Source: DTU052 sp050951725 (lineage in GTDB: Bacteria; Bacillota; Syntrophomonadia; Syntrophomonadales; DTU052). Taken from it: a stretch of DNA of 64,000 nucleotides. The DNA is taken from the NCBI GenBank assembly GCA_050951725.1, contig JBMNJO010000024.1, positions 124,001 to 188,000 of the forward strand. The letters are read 5' to 3'. Below are positions 26,845-35,400 of this stretch, piece after piece (the first letter of the stretch is position 1; every line of letters starts with the position of its first letter). The notes under the pieces were generated by a model. That model did not search any database. It was not told the origin of the DNA and saw only the letters and a program-made list of their open reading frames with translations. Both the position numbers and the translations under genes were made by a program.

Positions 26845-26869
26845 TTTACAAATAAAGCAACCGAAAAAC

Positions 26870-26955
26870 ATTTCGCGGGAGAAAGACTTTCGCAAGGTCT
26901 TCCCCAGCGACGAGAAATTTTTCTGGGGGATAACTTTCATGGTTATCTGCGAAAT
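26870..26955. ncRNA. Cloverleaf-like structured locus between parS sites
   Basis: Outer stem ATTTCGC (26870-26876) with GCGAAAT (26949-26955) encloses three adjacent hairpins: AAGACTTT-CGC-AAGGTCTT (26883-26901), CCCCAG...CTGGGG (26902-26928) and GATAAC-TTTCAT-GGTTATC (26929-26947). A terminator follows at 27075. No ORF occupies the region. It may be a small RNA or a DNA structural element; no known family recognised. Confidence 0.4.
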
Positions 26956-27074
26956 CTCTTAAACGTTGGTTGGTAGAATCCCAACTGTCAGACAGGGGGG
27001 CAAATATCAGGAGGAACAACCAATTATAAACCGGAAATATTCTCGACCGCTTTGTGGAACAATTAGATCTGATT

Positions 27075-27112
27075 AAAAGGCCTTCTATCTATAGAATTTG
27101 GAAGGCTTTTTA
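27075..27112 (+). terminator. Terminator between parS sites 1 and 2
   Basis: AAAA(G)GCCTTC, a 15-nt loop, GAAGGCTTTTT. It ends transcription from parAB, or from the structured locus upstream, just before parS site 2. Confidence 0.75.
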
Positions 27113-27128
27113 TGTTTCACGTGAAACA
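27113..27128. promoter_or_regulatory. parS site 2
   Basis: TGTTTCACGTGAAACA, exact consensus, touching the end of the terminator T-run. Confidence 0.95.
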
Positions 27129-27173
27129 TTTTGATATCGTAAGGTGTAAATTACGGGCTAGCGTATAGTCTAT

Positions 27174-27189
27174 TGTTTCACGTGAAACA
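27174..27189. promoter_or_regulatory. parS site 3
   Basis: TGTTTCACGTGAAACA, exact consensus, embedded in an 18-bp palindrome with an extra T/A pair. It is 61 bp from site 2. The remaining stretch to 27459 shows no gene. Confidence 0.95.
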
Positions 27190-27459
27190 ATAACAAACCA
27201 TGATTAGTACGCAAATAACTCAAACCACGCTATTTATATTGTTGGTTGTACCTGCTGGGCATGAAGACTTCTGTCGCTGAAACTCTAAGGTGATCTTTGA
27301 ACACACGAATATACGTGAGACAGTTGAGGCCCGTATGGCGTCAACACATGTTACGGGTAATGGGCAAAAAGTGCGAGTCCCATGGAAAAGGGCCGGAGGG
27401 TGCTGAATATATGTAAACCAGCATCGGAAAAATAACGACCATCTCAGAGGTATAGGACA

Positions 27460-28602
27460 TTGATTTATCTTGATAATGCTGCTACCACCTACCCCAAGCC
27501 ACCGCAGACCATAAAAGCAATGGAGGCTTATCTTCGGGAAGGTTCGGCGAATCCAGGCCGCGGTGGACACCAGATGACATTAAATGCGGGAAGGGCCGTG
27601 CTCCGGGTCCGGGAGCAGATAGCGGAATTCATCTCTGCTGATTACCCTGAGAGGGTTATCTTCACATCAAGCGCCACCGAGTCATTGAATCTCGCCATGC
27701 TGGGCAGCTTGAAACGGGGGGATCACCTCATAATTACCAGCATGGAACACAACGCAGTAGCGCGGCCAGCTTTTCGCCTGAAAAGTATCGGGGTGGAACT
27801 GGACGTGGTCGATGCGGATAAGTTTGGATTGATTGATCCCAGTGATATTGCCCGCCGAATAAAAACGAATACCCGGATGGTGGCTATGGTTCATGCCTCA
27901 AATGTGACTGGCGGTATTATGCCTATCAGAGATATTGGCTACATATGCAGAAACCGGGGGATCTGTTTTCTCCTTGACGCCTCTCAAACCGCCGGTGTGC
28001 TGCCACTTGACGTTAGGGATATGGATATTGATCTATTGGCCTTCCCTGCGCATAAAGGCCTATACGGTCCGCCGGGGATAGGTGTACTGTACATCAGTCC
28101 GGGCATTGAGCTGGATCCGATAAAGTTCGGGGGAACGGGCAGTCAATCAGATAGTTTGGAGATGCCTCACCAACTTCCGGACCGTTATGAGGCCGGGACA
28201 CAAAACACTGTGGGTATCGCCGGATTGGGAGCCGGGGTTGAATTCATACAGCAAACCGGTATTGACAATATCTTCGCCCATGAACAGTCACTTACCGAAC
28301 ATCTGATCAACGGGTTGCGCGGTACCAATCGTATTGAAATCTATGGACCACGAGAACTGGACGAGCGGGTAGGCGTAGTCAGTTTCAATATACAAGGAAT
28401 GGATGCCTCTGAGGTCGGACTCATACTGGATCAGGTCTACAATATCGCGGTGAGGGTGGGGTTGCATTGTGCTCCCCTGGCCCATAAGACACTGGGAACC
28501 CTGGAAAAAGGTTCACTGCGGGCCAGTTTCTCGTTCTTCAACACCGAAGAGGAGGTTGATCAGTTAATCTCGGCTGTGCATGAGATAATACGAGAATACT
28601 AG
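27460..28602 (+). CDS. Cysteine desulfurase family protein (class V aminotransferase fold)
   Basis: 380 residues, PLP enzyme. MIYLDNAATTYPKPP at the start, FTSSATESLNLAML, PLP lysine in FPAHKGLYGPPG, and a persulfide-type Cys in VGLHCAPLAHKTLG (about 340). This subfamily is known to lie near selD/yedF in other Clostridia and Enterococcus, and may deliver sulfur or selenium; here the sel genes are 7-15 kb away. Substrate is not certain. TTG start with AGAGG upstream. Confidence 0.88.
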   Translation: MIYLDNAATTYPKPPQTIKAMEAYLREGSANPGRGGHQMTLNAGRAVLRVREQIAEFISADYPERVIFTSSATESLNLAMLGSLKRGDHLIITSMEHNAVARPAFRLKSIGVELDVVDADKFGLIDPSDIARRIKTNTRMVAMVHASNVTGGIMPIRDIGYICRNRGICFLLDASQTAGVLPLDVRDMDIDLLAFPAHKGLYGPPGIGVLYISPGIELDPIKFGGTGSQSDSLEMPHQLPDRYEAGTQNTVGIAGLGAGVEFIQQTGIDNIFAHEQSLTEHLINGLRGTNRIEIYGPRELDERVGVVSFNIQGMDASEVGLILDQVYNIAVRVGLHCAPLAHKTLGTLEKGSLRASFSFFNTEEEVDQLISAVHEIIREY

Positions 28603-29008
28603 AAGACCGTATTGTACCAATTATCGGACCAGTCTCCGTGATACCAACAATTTCCCCCATAAATGGCTTCAATGTCAAGCAAATGATTCCCAGCGAAACG
28701 TTAATATCCGCAAGTTTGAATGCATAACTATTCAGCAAACGGTTGATATCAATGGCAGTATCGCCCCGCGCAGGCGAACGACAAAGCAAAAATTCGAACC
28801 CCAGGACAAGGATTGGCAGAAAACCGGTCTATCGCCAATCCCCTTTCGAATTGTTATGGGCGGATGCAATAGCTCATGCGCCGTCCAGCAACGAACAAAT
28901 ATGCGTTCCAACGGGTCAAATACCGGTTTTCACGGGAAATCAAAAACAGACTGTTTTTGATATGAGTTAGCAACTCATACCGTCTTCATACAGTTAAGAA
29001 ATGAAGAT
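28603..29008. other. Intergenic stretch with a hairpin
   Basis: 406 bp between convergent genes. A perfect hairpin CAAAAACA-GAC-TGTTTTTG at 28941-28959 may end larC transcription. A 75-codon plus-strand frame (28743-28970) lacks a ribosome-binding site and family resemblance and is not called. Confidence 0.5.
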
Positions 29009-30178
29009 TTACCGGCGATATGACCCCATAATCTCGTCAATTACCCGTCGCATAGGGATTCCAGCTTGAGCCGCCAGGTTCCGACAGGATTCGTACTCTG
29101 GAGCCATTCGAACTGAACCATCACTGCTTTTCCAAACCTTGACAACCGCCTTACCCCAGGGGGTTATAACCTCCTCAGAATGCCAGGGCAGAACCAGCCT
29201 GTTTTCAAAACGGTAACGGACTCCCAGAGTGCTGGTTTCATCAAGCAGCAGATCTACAAAAGTTCTGATGCAATCAGGACGTACCAGGCACTGGATCTTA
29301 AACCCCGGCCGGTTCTTCTTCATCAGAATGTCCTGTACCGAAAGATCAAGGGCTCCATCAATTTCAAAGAATCTCTCAAACAGACGTGAAAAAAATTCGG
29401 GGCTCATATCGTCAATATTGGTCTCGATCACCCCGATCTTTTCCTCTTTAACACTAAGTGAGGCTGTCACTCCAGAAACAGCCCTTAACAGGTTGGGGAC
29501 ATCAGAACGACGGTATTTTCCGGCACCGTAGCCCACTCCACTGATAATCATGGATGGGAAGGGGCCAAAATTTTTACATAAGGTAGATACTATCGCAGCG
29601 CCGGTGGGAGTAACAAGCTCAATACCAGCATCGACCCCGTAACAGGGGATACCCTTCAGTAGTTCGACGGTGGCCGGTGCCGGGAGCGGATAATGGCCAT
29701 GTGCCATCTTAACAAGACCACGGGGCATTGGCAGGGGGGAACAATACATTTCCTTGATGTCTAACTGCCGCAGAGCCAATATGAAGCCAATAACGTCAAC
29801 CAAAGTATCAATCGCACCCAGCTCATGAAAATGTACCTGATCCACTGGCACGCCATGGATCCGGGCCTCACAGTTCGCCAAACGAGTAAATACCTTAAGA
29901 GCAGCCTCTTTTTCATTTGCAGACAAGGAACTGCGCTGCAGAATATCAGTCACCTCAACCAGCCCGGCAAAGGTAGCAGAAGAGGTATTACCTAACACGA
30001 TATCTGACGCTGTTATTCCCTGAACCACCACAGACTTGGCCGACAACTCAACCGGCTGCGGCAGGAACTGGTTCAATTCCTCTTGTACCAGCGAGAGATC
30101 AGCCCCCAGTGCTGCCAGAGCACCGAGAAGCATATCACCACTTACTCCGGAAAAGCAATCGAAATATAGTATGTTCAA
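29009..30178 (-). CDS. larC: Nickel-pincer cofactor biosynthesis protein LarC
   Basis: 389 residues starting MNILYFDCFSGVSGDMLLGA, the LarC (formerly DUF111) signature. LarC inserts nickel into the pincer nucleotide cofactor used by lactate racemase and related enzymes, in a CTP-dependent reaction. HFHELGAID and the PTPTGAA-like VTPTGAAIVS segment are present. It is a single unbroken frame, unlike species where larC is split by programmed frameshifting. No larA, larB or larE is visible nearby, so the cofactor user is elsewhere. Confidence 0.93.
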   Translation of the reverse strand: MNILYFDCFSGVSGDMLLGALAALGADLSLVQEELNQFLPQPVELSAKSVVVQGITASDIVLGNTSSATFAGLVEVTDILQRSSLSANEKEAALKVFTRLANCEARIHGVPVDQVHFHELGAIDTLVDVIGFILALRQLDIKEMYCSPLPMPRGLVKMAHGHYPLPAPATVELLKGIPCYGVDAGIELVTPTGAAIVSTLCKNFGPFPSMIISGVGYGAGKYRRSDVPNLLRAVSGVTASLSVKEEKIGVIETNIDDMSPEFFSRLFERFFEIDGALDLSVQDILMKKNRPGFKIQCLVRPDCIRTFVDLLLDETSTLGVRYRFENRLVLPWHSEEVITPWGKAVVKVWKSSDGSVRMAPEYESCRNLAAQAGIPMRRVIDEIMGSYRR

Positions 30179-30274
30179 CGATTTATCCTCCCTATATGTC
30201 TATTTTAATTTAAAGGTTGGCCTAATCCCAACAACATTGATATTATTTAAGGTAAGCGTTAGGAGGCAACACCT

Positions 30275-30787
30275 TTGACAGAATTGATTCCACTCATTAA
30301 TGATTACGTTTTGTGGCTGCAACTGCTCCTGATAATCGTGTTTCTCATCCTGTGTTTGATTATCAGGCAAAGGAACAAAACCAACCAGGAATTGCTAAAG
30401 TACTACTCCACGCTGATGGATTCGTACAATGAGGGCAATCTGGAATCAATAATACAGCAACTGACCCGCAAGCAGGAAGATACCTTGGCCCGGTTAGGGT
30501 TTTTAGAAGGCAGAATTGCCAATTTTGAGGCACAGCTGCCGGAACATATTGATAGGGTAGCATTGATTCGCTACAAAGGCTTCCCTGATGTTGGAGGAGA
30601 CCTGTCCTTCTCGCTGGCTTTACTCAATCAAAAGGGGTCAGGATTGGTTCTGACAGGGATTCATGGTCGCTCGGAAACCAGGATTTACGCCAAAGGTGTT
30701 GAGTCACTCAAATCCGTTCACCCGTTAAGCGAGGAGGAACAACAGGCTATCTTGACAGCCATGAACAGAGGGGGGACCCGTGAATAA
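30275..30787 (+). CDS. DUF4446 membrane-anchored protein
   Basis: 170 residues: one N-terminal membrane helix (about 12-30), a coiled-coil (about 30-85), then the conserved DUF4446 block ALIRYKGFPDVGGDLSFSLA with LLNQKGSGLVLTGIHGR. Function unknown; very commonly located next to parAB in Clostridia. TTG start with AGGAGG upstream. It overlaps the next gene by 8 bp. Confidence 0.88.
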   Translation: MTELIPLINDYVLWLQLLLIIVFLILCLIIRQRNKTNQELLKYYSTLMDSYNEGNLESIIQQLTRKQEDTLARLGFLEGRIANFEAQLPEHIDRVALIRYKGFPDVGGDLSFSLALLNQKGSGLVLTGIHGRSETRIYAKGVESLKSVHPLSEEEQQAILTAMNRGGTRE

Positions 30788-31688
30788 TAACAGGAAGAAG
30801 CGTAAGAACGGAAAGCTGACCGTTCTGCTGATTCCGAATTCCGGGGCCGAGGCAAAAAGGCTCTCACTCTCCCATCGCCAAATAACAGGTGCGATTATGG
30901 CCGTTGTTTTGATGTCGGTCTTATTATTACTCGCGGGATTGAACATTTATCAAGCGCGGCATACCTTGAGTGAGGCCAGGCAAATCAAGGCCCAGCACGA
31001 GGAACAGCAGAGGCAGGTTACAGAGCTTAATGAAAAACTCCTGGAGATGGAAGAACAGCATGCGCGCATTGAGGAGCAACAAGAGCAGATCAGGAAACTG
31101 GTGGGGTCACCATCGTCAGTAAGCCCCCAAACCAATCCTTCTCGAGGTAACATGGGCGGGGTTTCAAGATCAGTAAGACCAGGCGATTTACCCGAAATTT
31201 CCACCGAAGTATCAAGTCTTCAAAACCTGCTTGTTGAACAAGAACAGGAAATCCAGCAGCTATTAAGTCTGGTCACCAACAATGTGGATGAGATGAGATC
31301 GATTCCAAACCGGTGGCCCCTCGTGGGCAAGATAACGTCTACCTTTGGTTGGCGGGCGTCACCCTTTAGCAGGAGAAGCCGGGAGTTTCATGATGGGATA
31401 GATATTGCTGCTCCTGTTGGCAGTAAGGTCCATGCGGCTGCAGACGGGGTTGTCATCCATGCTGGATGGATGGCTGGATGGGGTCGTCTGGTTAAGATAC
31501 GTCATGACGGCGGGTTCGTAACCAGTTACGCTCATAACTCCAGCCTGCTGGTTAAATCGGGAGAAAAAGTCAGGAAAGGCGCCGTTATTGCCAAGGTTGG
31601 CAGTTCGGGCCGGAGTACCGGTCCTCATCTGCACTTTACTATCGAAAAAAATGGGAAAGCGGTAGACCCAATGATGTATCTGCCATAG
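30780..31688 (+). CDS. M23 family metallopeptidase with coiled coil
   Basis: 302 residues. One membrane helix (about 38-58), a coiled coil (about 60-110), low-complexity linker, and a LytM/M23 domain (about 185-302) with zinc ligands in FHDGIDIAAP (His, Asp) and GPHLHF (His). Probable peptidoglycan endopeptidase, or cell-wall regulator, anchored outside the membrane. GTG start inside the DUF4446 gene; bactofilin follows 21 bp later, a frequent pairing. Confidence 0.92.
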   Translation: MNNNRKKRKNGKLTVLLIPNSGAEAKRLSLSHRQITGAIMAVVLMSVLLLLAGLNIYQARHTLSEARQIKAQHEEQQRQVTELNEKLLEMEEQHARIEEQQEQIRKLVGSPSSVSPQTNPSRGNMGGVSRSVRPGDLPEISTEVSSLQNLLVEQEQEIQQLLSLVTNNVDEMRSIPNRWPLVGKITSTFGWRASPFSRRSREFHDGIDIAAPVGSKVHAAADGVVIHAGWMAGWGRLVKIRHDGGFVTSYAHNSSLLVKSGEKVRKGAVIAKVGSSGRSTGPHLHFTIEKNGKAVDPMMYLP

Positions 31689-31709
31689 AACCGTGGGGGA
31701 GGGTGTTTA

Positions 31710-32129
31710 ATGTTTAAAGGAAAGAGTGCCAGGATCCCGTATGAAGGCATTGAGACCGTAATCAGCGCCAAGGTATACTTCAAGGGTGACTTCAAGTCCG
31801 ATGGTTCGGTACGCATTGATGGAGAGGTTGAGGGCCAGGTGGAAATCAAAGGTGATCTGGTAATAGGGGATAAAGGCCGAATTAAAGGCGACGTCCTGGC
31901 GGCCAATATCCTGGTTTCCGGAGCTGTCGAAGGCTCAGTGCTGGCCAGCAGACGACTCGAGATTACTCCTACCGGAAGCGTCAAAGGCGGCATTCAGTGT
32001 AAGAGTTTTATTGTTGAGGAAGGCGGCATATTCCAGGGTAATTGCAAGATGCAATTGGCCGAGGAAGATAACACATCTCAAGAAAAAGCTCAAAAGTGGA
32101 ATCCGCAACCTACCCAACACACGGCTTAA
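31710..32129 (+). CDS. Bactofilin (polymer-forming cytoskeletal protein)
   Basis: 139 residues. Central right-handed beta-helix about 18-110 with regular hydrophobic repeats: SVRIDGEVEGQVEIKGDLVI, GRIKGDVLAANILVSGAV. Bactofilins self-polymerise at the membrane without nucleotide and commonly work with M23 peptidases to shape the envelope. GGGGGAGGG upstream. Charged C-terminal tail. Confidence 0.93.
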   Translation: MFKGKSARIPYEGIETVISAKVYFKGDFKSDGSVRIDGEVEGQVEIKGDLVIGDKGRIKGDVLAANILVSGAVEGSVLASRRLEITPTGSVKGGIQCKSFIVEEGGIFQGNCKMQLAEEDNTSQEKAQKWNPQPTQHTA

Positions 32130-32182
32130 GCCGGGTTCCCATCGGTTATAAAAACTGACAGGTATCCTGCTGAATTTTTATG

Positions 32183-32220
32183 CGAGCTCATCACAGCACG
32201 TGGTGTGGCTCGTTATTATT
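32183..32220 (+). terminator. Terminator after bactofilin
   Basis: CGAGC and GCTCG enclosing a CACA/TGTG inner stem with a CACGTG core, followed by TTATTATTTG. Confidence 0.65.
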
Positions 32221-32225
32221 TGTGC

Positions 32226-32831
32226 TCATCGTTTATAATTAATGCCGGCCAAGCCATAAGCTATCACATCGGACATCCTGAAAACCAGGTTCAGACGGGT
32301 GTTCTGCAGAACCAAGTGTTCCAGGAACCCTCCCACATTTACAATGCCTGAGATATGAAGATCCCCTACTGCAGGCAGAGACTTTTGCAGAGCAGTACCC
32401 GGGTAGAGAACCCCGGGTTTTACATTTATGAATCCTACACGGTCTGCCTTGCCCAGACAGGCATCAACCGCAATGATAATAGGATTATGGTATTTAGCAT
32501 TAATGTCATCCATTACACTGACAAGGTTCACCGCATGAACCGGTTGCTCCAGGGTGCCGAATACATCGAAACCGCTGTAGTTAAGCTGCTTCAGTCGTGT
32601 TCCCACCAGGGGTCCCAATGAATCACCGGTTGACCTGTCCGTCCCTATGCAAAGAACTATAACATCGCGTTGCCAAGGGTTAAGAGAACCCAGTAAATTA
32701 TGGATGGACTTTTCTATTCGCCGGGAACAGAATGGATCTTCGTAAAAAACAGACAAAGGTTCTACTGTCTTAGCTGTTTCCGGTAACAATTCCTGTAAAA
32801 CCCTCCCTTGCAGTTTGATAACTATTTTCAC
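32226..32831 (-). CDS. yyaC: Spore-associated putative protease YyaC (DUF1256)
   Basis: 201 residues. IVLCIGTDRSTGDSLGPLVG is the defining motif of YyaC, a GPR-like aspartic protease homologue found only in spore formers; VDACLGKADRVG and VGDLHISGIVNVGG follow. Role in sporulation or germination is presumed, not shown. Divergent from the next gene and convergent with bactofilin. Confidence 0.9.
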   Translation of the reverse strand: MKIVIKLQGRVLQELLPETAKTVEPLSVFYEDPFCSRRIEKSIHNLLGSLNPWQRDVIVLCIGTDRSTGDSLGPLVGTRLKQLNYSGFDVFGTLEQPVHAVNLVSVMDDINAKYHNPIIIAVDACLGKADRVGFINVKPGVLYPGTALQKSLPAVGDLHISGIVNVGGFLEHLVLQNTRLNLVFRMSDVIAYGLAGINYKR

Positions 32832-32901
32832 CCCTTAAAAAGTTTTTATACCAGCATTGGACGGACGACCCATCGATATAAATGATCTTAGGGGGTGAAG
32901 T

Positions 32902-33999
32902 ATGAAAAAAGGTACATTAGCAGTGGTTTGGGGGTACTTGGGGGCGGTGATCGGGGCGGGATTTGCCTCCGGACAGGAATTGGTACAGTTCTTTGTGAGC
33001 TACGGTTCGTCGGGATATTGGGGTGTTATTCTGGCTGGATCCTTGTTTGCCATATTCGGTGGAATGCTGTTGCTTTGGGCCAATGCGTACAAACTGGATA
33101 ATTACCAGTCAGTTCTCAAAAGCTTGTTTGGAAAACGGTGGAGTGTAATTGTGGACACGCTGCTCGCCGTTTTTCTTTTTCTGGGGATATGTACAATGTT
33201 CTCCGCCAGCGGGGCGGTCTTTTATGAACACGTCAATCAATCAAAAACCACCGGCATAATGCTGGCCTACTTTGGAGTGTTGATTTTTTTGTTCACCGGG
33301 CGCAAAGGGATGGTAAGCTCCTATAACCTTTTGGTCCCGATAAAATTTCTGCTATTATTAACTGTAGCGGGCTACGCGGCAATGGTGGGAGGGGGGATAA
33401 GCCCTTCCAGCGCAATACCGGGGCATCTTGTCAACCCCAGTGTGGGAAACTGGGTCCTCGCCAGCGTGCTGTATGTAGCCTACAACTTTAGTCTGGCCAT
33501 GGTCGTTCTGGCTGCCTACCAGCCAATCACCACGTTTCGCGATGGAGTTCAAGGGGCATTTATCGGCGGCCTGGCTTTGGGACTGGTTGCGTTGGTGTGC
33601 TATTATGCTCTGCTGCCGTGTATGCCCATGATCATACACTATGAAATTCCAATGCTGTATGTGGCAGGGGCTATATCAAGACCGGCCAAAGCAGTATACA
33701 TGGCGGTGCTTTGGATCGGTATCCTGACGACAGCCATTGCCAATACCTATGGTTTCGCTCAGAGATTCAGCGACTTCAGCGGGCTCGGTTACAATTGGTG
33801 CTTAATTATCGTGGCAACAATGGCCCTGCCCCTGGCGTTTCAAAGCTTCTCGTTCCTGGTAGGGACGGTGTATCCCCTGCTGGGACTGCTGGGGATAGTA
33901 ATACTGGCCGCATTGGCCTATAAAACCATCGGAAATTCATTAAGAGTCTTATCCCACGGTGTACGTGGGATATTGACCCGACTGTACAAGGGGGTTTAG
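32902..33999 (+). CDS. YkvI-type polytopic membrane protein (APC superfamily)
   Basis: 365 residues with about ten membrane helices. Starts LAVVWGYLGAVIGAGFASGQ, the GAGFASGQE motif of YkvI proteins, distant relatives of amino acid transporters and germination permeases. Substrate unknown. ATG preceded by AGGGGG. It ends 3 bp before selA and may be cotranscribed with it. Confidence 0.85.
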   Translation: MKKGTLAVVWGYLGAVIGAGFASGQELVQFFVSYGSSGYWGVILAGSLFAIFGGMLLLWANAYKLDNYQSVLKSLFGKRWSVIVDTLLAVFLFLGICTMFSASGAVFYEHVNQSKTTGIMLAYFGVLIFLFTGRKGMVSSYNLLVPIKFLLLLTVAGYAAMVGGGISPSSAIPGHLVNPSVGNWVLASVLYVAYNFSLAMVVLAAYQPITTFRDGVQGAFIGGLALGLVALVCYYALLPCMPMIIHYEIPMLYVAGAISRPAKAVYMAVLWIGILTTAIANTYGFAQRFSDFSGLGYNWCLIIVATMALPLAFQSFSFLVGTVYPLLGLLGIVILAALAYKTIGNSLRVLSHGVRGILTRLYKGV

Positions 34000-34002
34000 T
34001 CG

Positions 34003-35400
34003 TTGGGACTGCAGAACCTGCCATCAGTGGATGAGGTCCTAAAGGATATAAAGGTTCAGGAGATTCAAAGAACCTGTGCGCGGGATCTGGTAGTCCAGGC
34101 TGTGCGTACAGAATTAGACGTTTTACGAACGGAAATCATGAACAGCGGCCGCGAGTGGAGCCGGGAACAGGCCCGGGAACGGGTAGTGACCGAAGTTATA
34201 CGCCGTCTGGAAATGCTGCAGGGCGGAAGTTTACGAAGAGTGATTAATGCCACCGGGGTAGTATTACATACCAACCTGGGGCGGGCCCCATTATCCCCGG
34301 AAACATCGACCTATATCGCTCGCCTGGCTCAGGGTTATACCAATCTGGAGATGGACCTGGAGGCAGGTAAACGGGGTTCACGTTACCAGCACCTGGAATC
34401 AATGCTTTTAAGCTTGACCGGGGCTGAGGCGGGGTTAGTTGTCAATAACAATGCGGCGGCAGTCATGCTGGTTTTGAATACCCTGGCCAGGGATCGGGAA
34501 GTGATTGTATCCCGGGGACAACTGGTAGAGATCGGCGGCTCTTTTCGCATACCGGAGATTATGGCCCTGAGCGGGGCAAAGCTGGTAGAAGTCGGCACTA
34601 CCAATAAAACATACCTTTCAGATTTTGAGCAGGCTGCTACTGAGCATACTGCTCTGTTGTTGGCAGTACACACCTCCAACTACCGTATAGTCGGCTTTAC
34701 TCATGAAATCTCCTTGCATGAACTGGTTCGTTTGGGACGAAAGCTGAACCTGCCCGTAGTTCAGGATCTGGGGAGCGGCAGTCTGATCGACCTGTCCCCG
34801 TGGGGGTTGGAAGCCGAACCCACCGTTCAGGAGTGTTTACAGAACGGGGTGGACCTGGTCACTTTCAGCGGAGATAAGCTTCTGGGAGGTCCTCAGGCGG
34901 GCATAATCCTGGGGAAGAGACACCTGGTTGAGGCCATGAAGCGTAACCACCTCCTGCGGGCTTTACGGGTGGATAAGCTGACCATCGCCGGGCTGGAAGC
35001 AACCTTAAGCAGTTATATCAACGGCAGTCCTCAGGAAAGCAATCCGGTATTGCAGATGCTTACCCGGGGTAAGGCCGAGTTAAAGGCCCCGGCTGAAAGA
35101 CTGGCCCGTTTGATCAGGGATGAATTGCACAATGGTAATGAACCGCCTGAGATAAAGGTAGTTGAGATACACGACAAGGTAGGAGGCGGGGCCTATCCCC
35201 TGCAGGAATTGCCCGGGTATGGGGTGGAGATTGGATTTGGCTTTGACCCCGGGCAGCTGGTTCACCAGCTGCGTACCCTGGAACCTGCCCTGTTGCCAAG
35301 AATAAAGGAAGGTGCCATTATTATAAGCGTAAGAACTCTGCAGTCAGGAGAGTTGGAACTTATACCAGGACTGCTACGCCAAGGTCTGGAGGCACTTTGA
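34003..35400 (+). CDS. selA: L-seryl-tRNA(Sec) selenium transferase
   Basis: 465 residues. PLP enzyme that converts Ser-tRNA-Sec to Sec-tRNA-Sec with selenophosphate. Signature RRVINATGVVLHTNLGRAPL (about 78-97) and the PLP lysine in FSGDKLLGGPQAGIILG (about 290). TTG start 8 bp after AGGGGG. Its stop TGA overlaps the selB ATG by 1 bp. First gene of the Sec cluster with selB, selC and selD. Confidence 0.97.
   Translation: MGLQNLPSVDEVLKDIKVQEIQRTCARDLVVQAVRTELDVLRTEIMNSGREWSREQARERVVTEVIRRLEMLQGGSLRRVINATGVVLHTNLGRAPLSPETSTYIARLAQGYTNLEMDLEAGKRGSRYQHLESMLLSLTGAEAGLVVNNNAAAVMLVLNTLARDREVIVSRGQLVEIGGSFRIPEIMALSGAKLVEVGTTNKTYLSDFEQAATEHTALLLAVHTSNYRIVGFTHEISLHELVRLGRKLNLPVVQDLGSGSLIDLSPWGLEAEPTVQECLQNGVDLVTFSGDKLLGGPQAGIILGKRHLVEAMKRNHLLRALRVDKLTIAGLEATLSSYINGSPQESNPVLQMLTRGKAELKAPAERLARLIRDELHNGNEPPEIKVVEIHDKVGGGAYPLQELPGYGVEIGFGFDPGQLVHQLRTLEPALLPRIKEGAIIISVRTLQSGELELIPGLLRQGLEAL

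Noticed and set aside
28743..28970. 75-codon frame after the desulfurase gene
   Set aside because: No ribosome-binding site and no recognisable motifs; composition looks non-coding.
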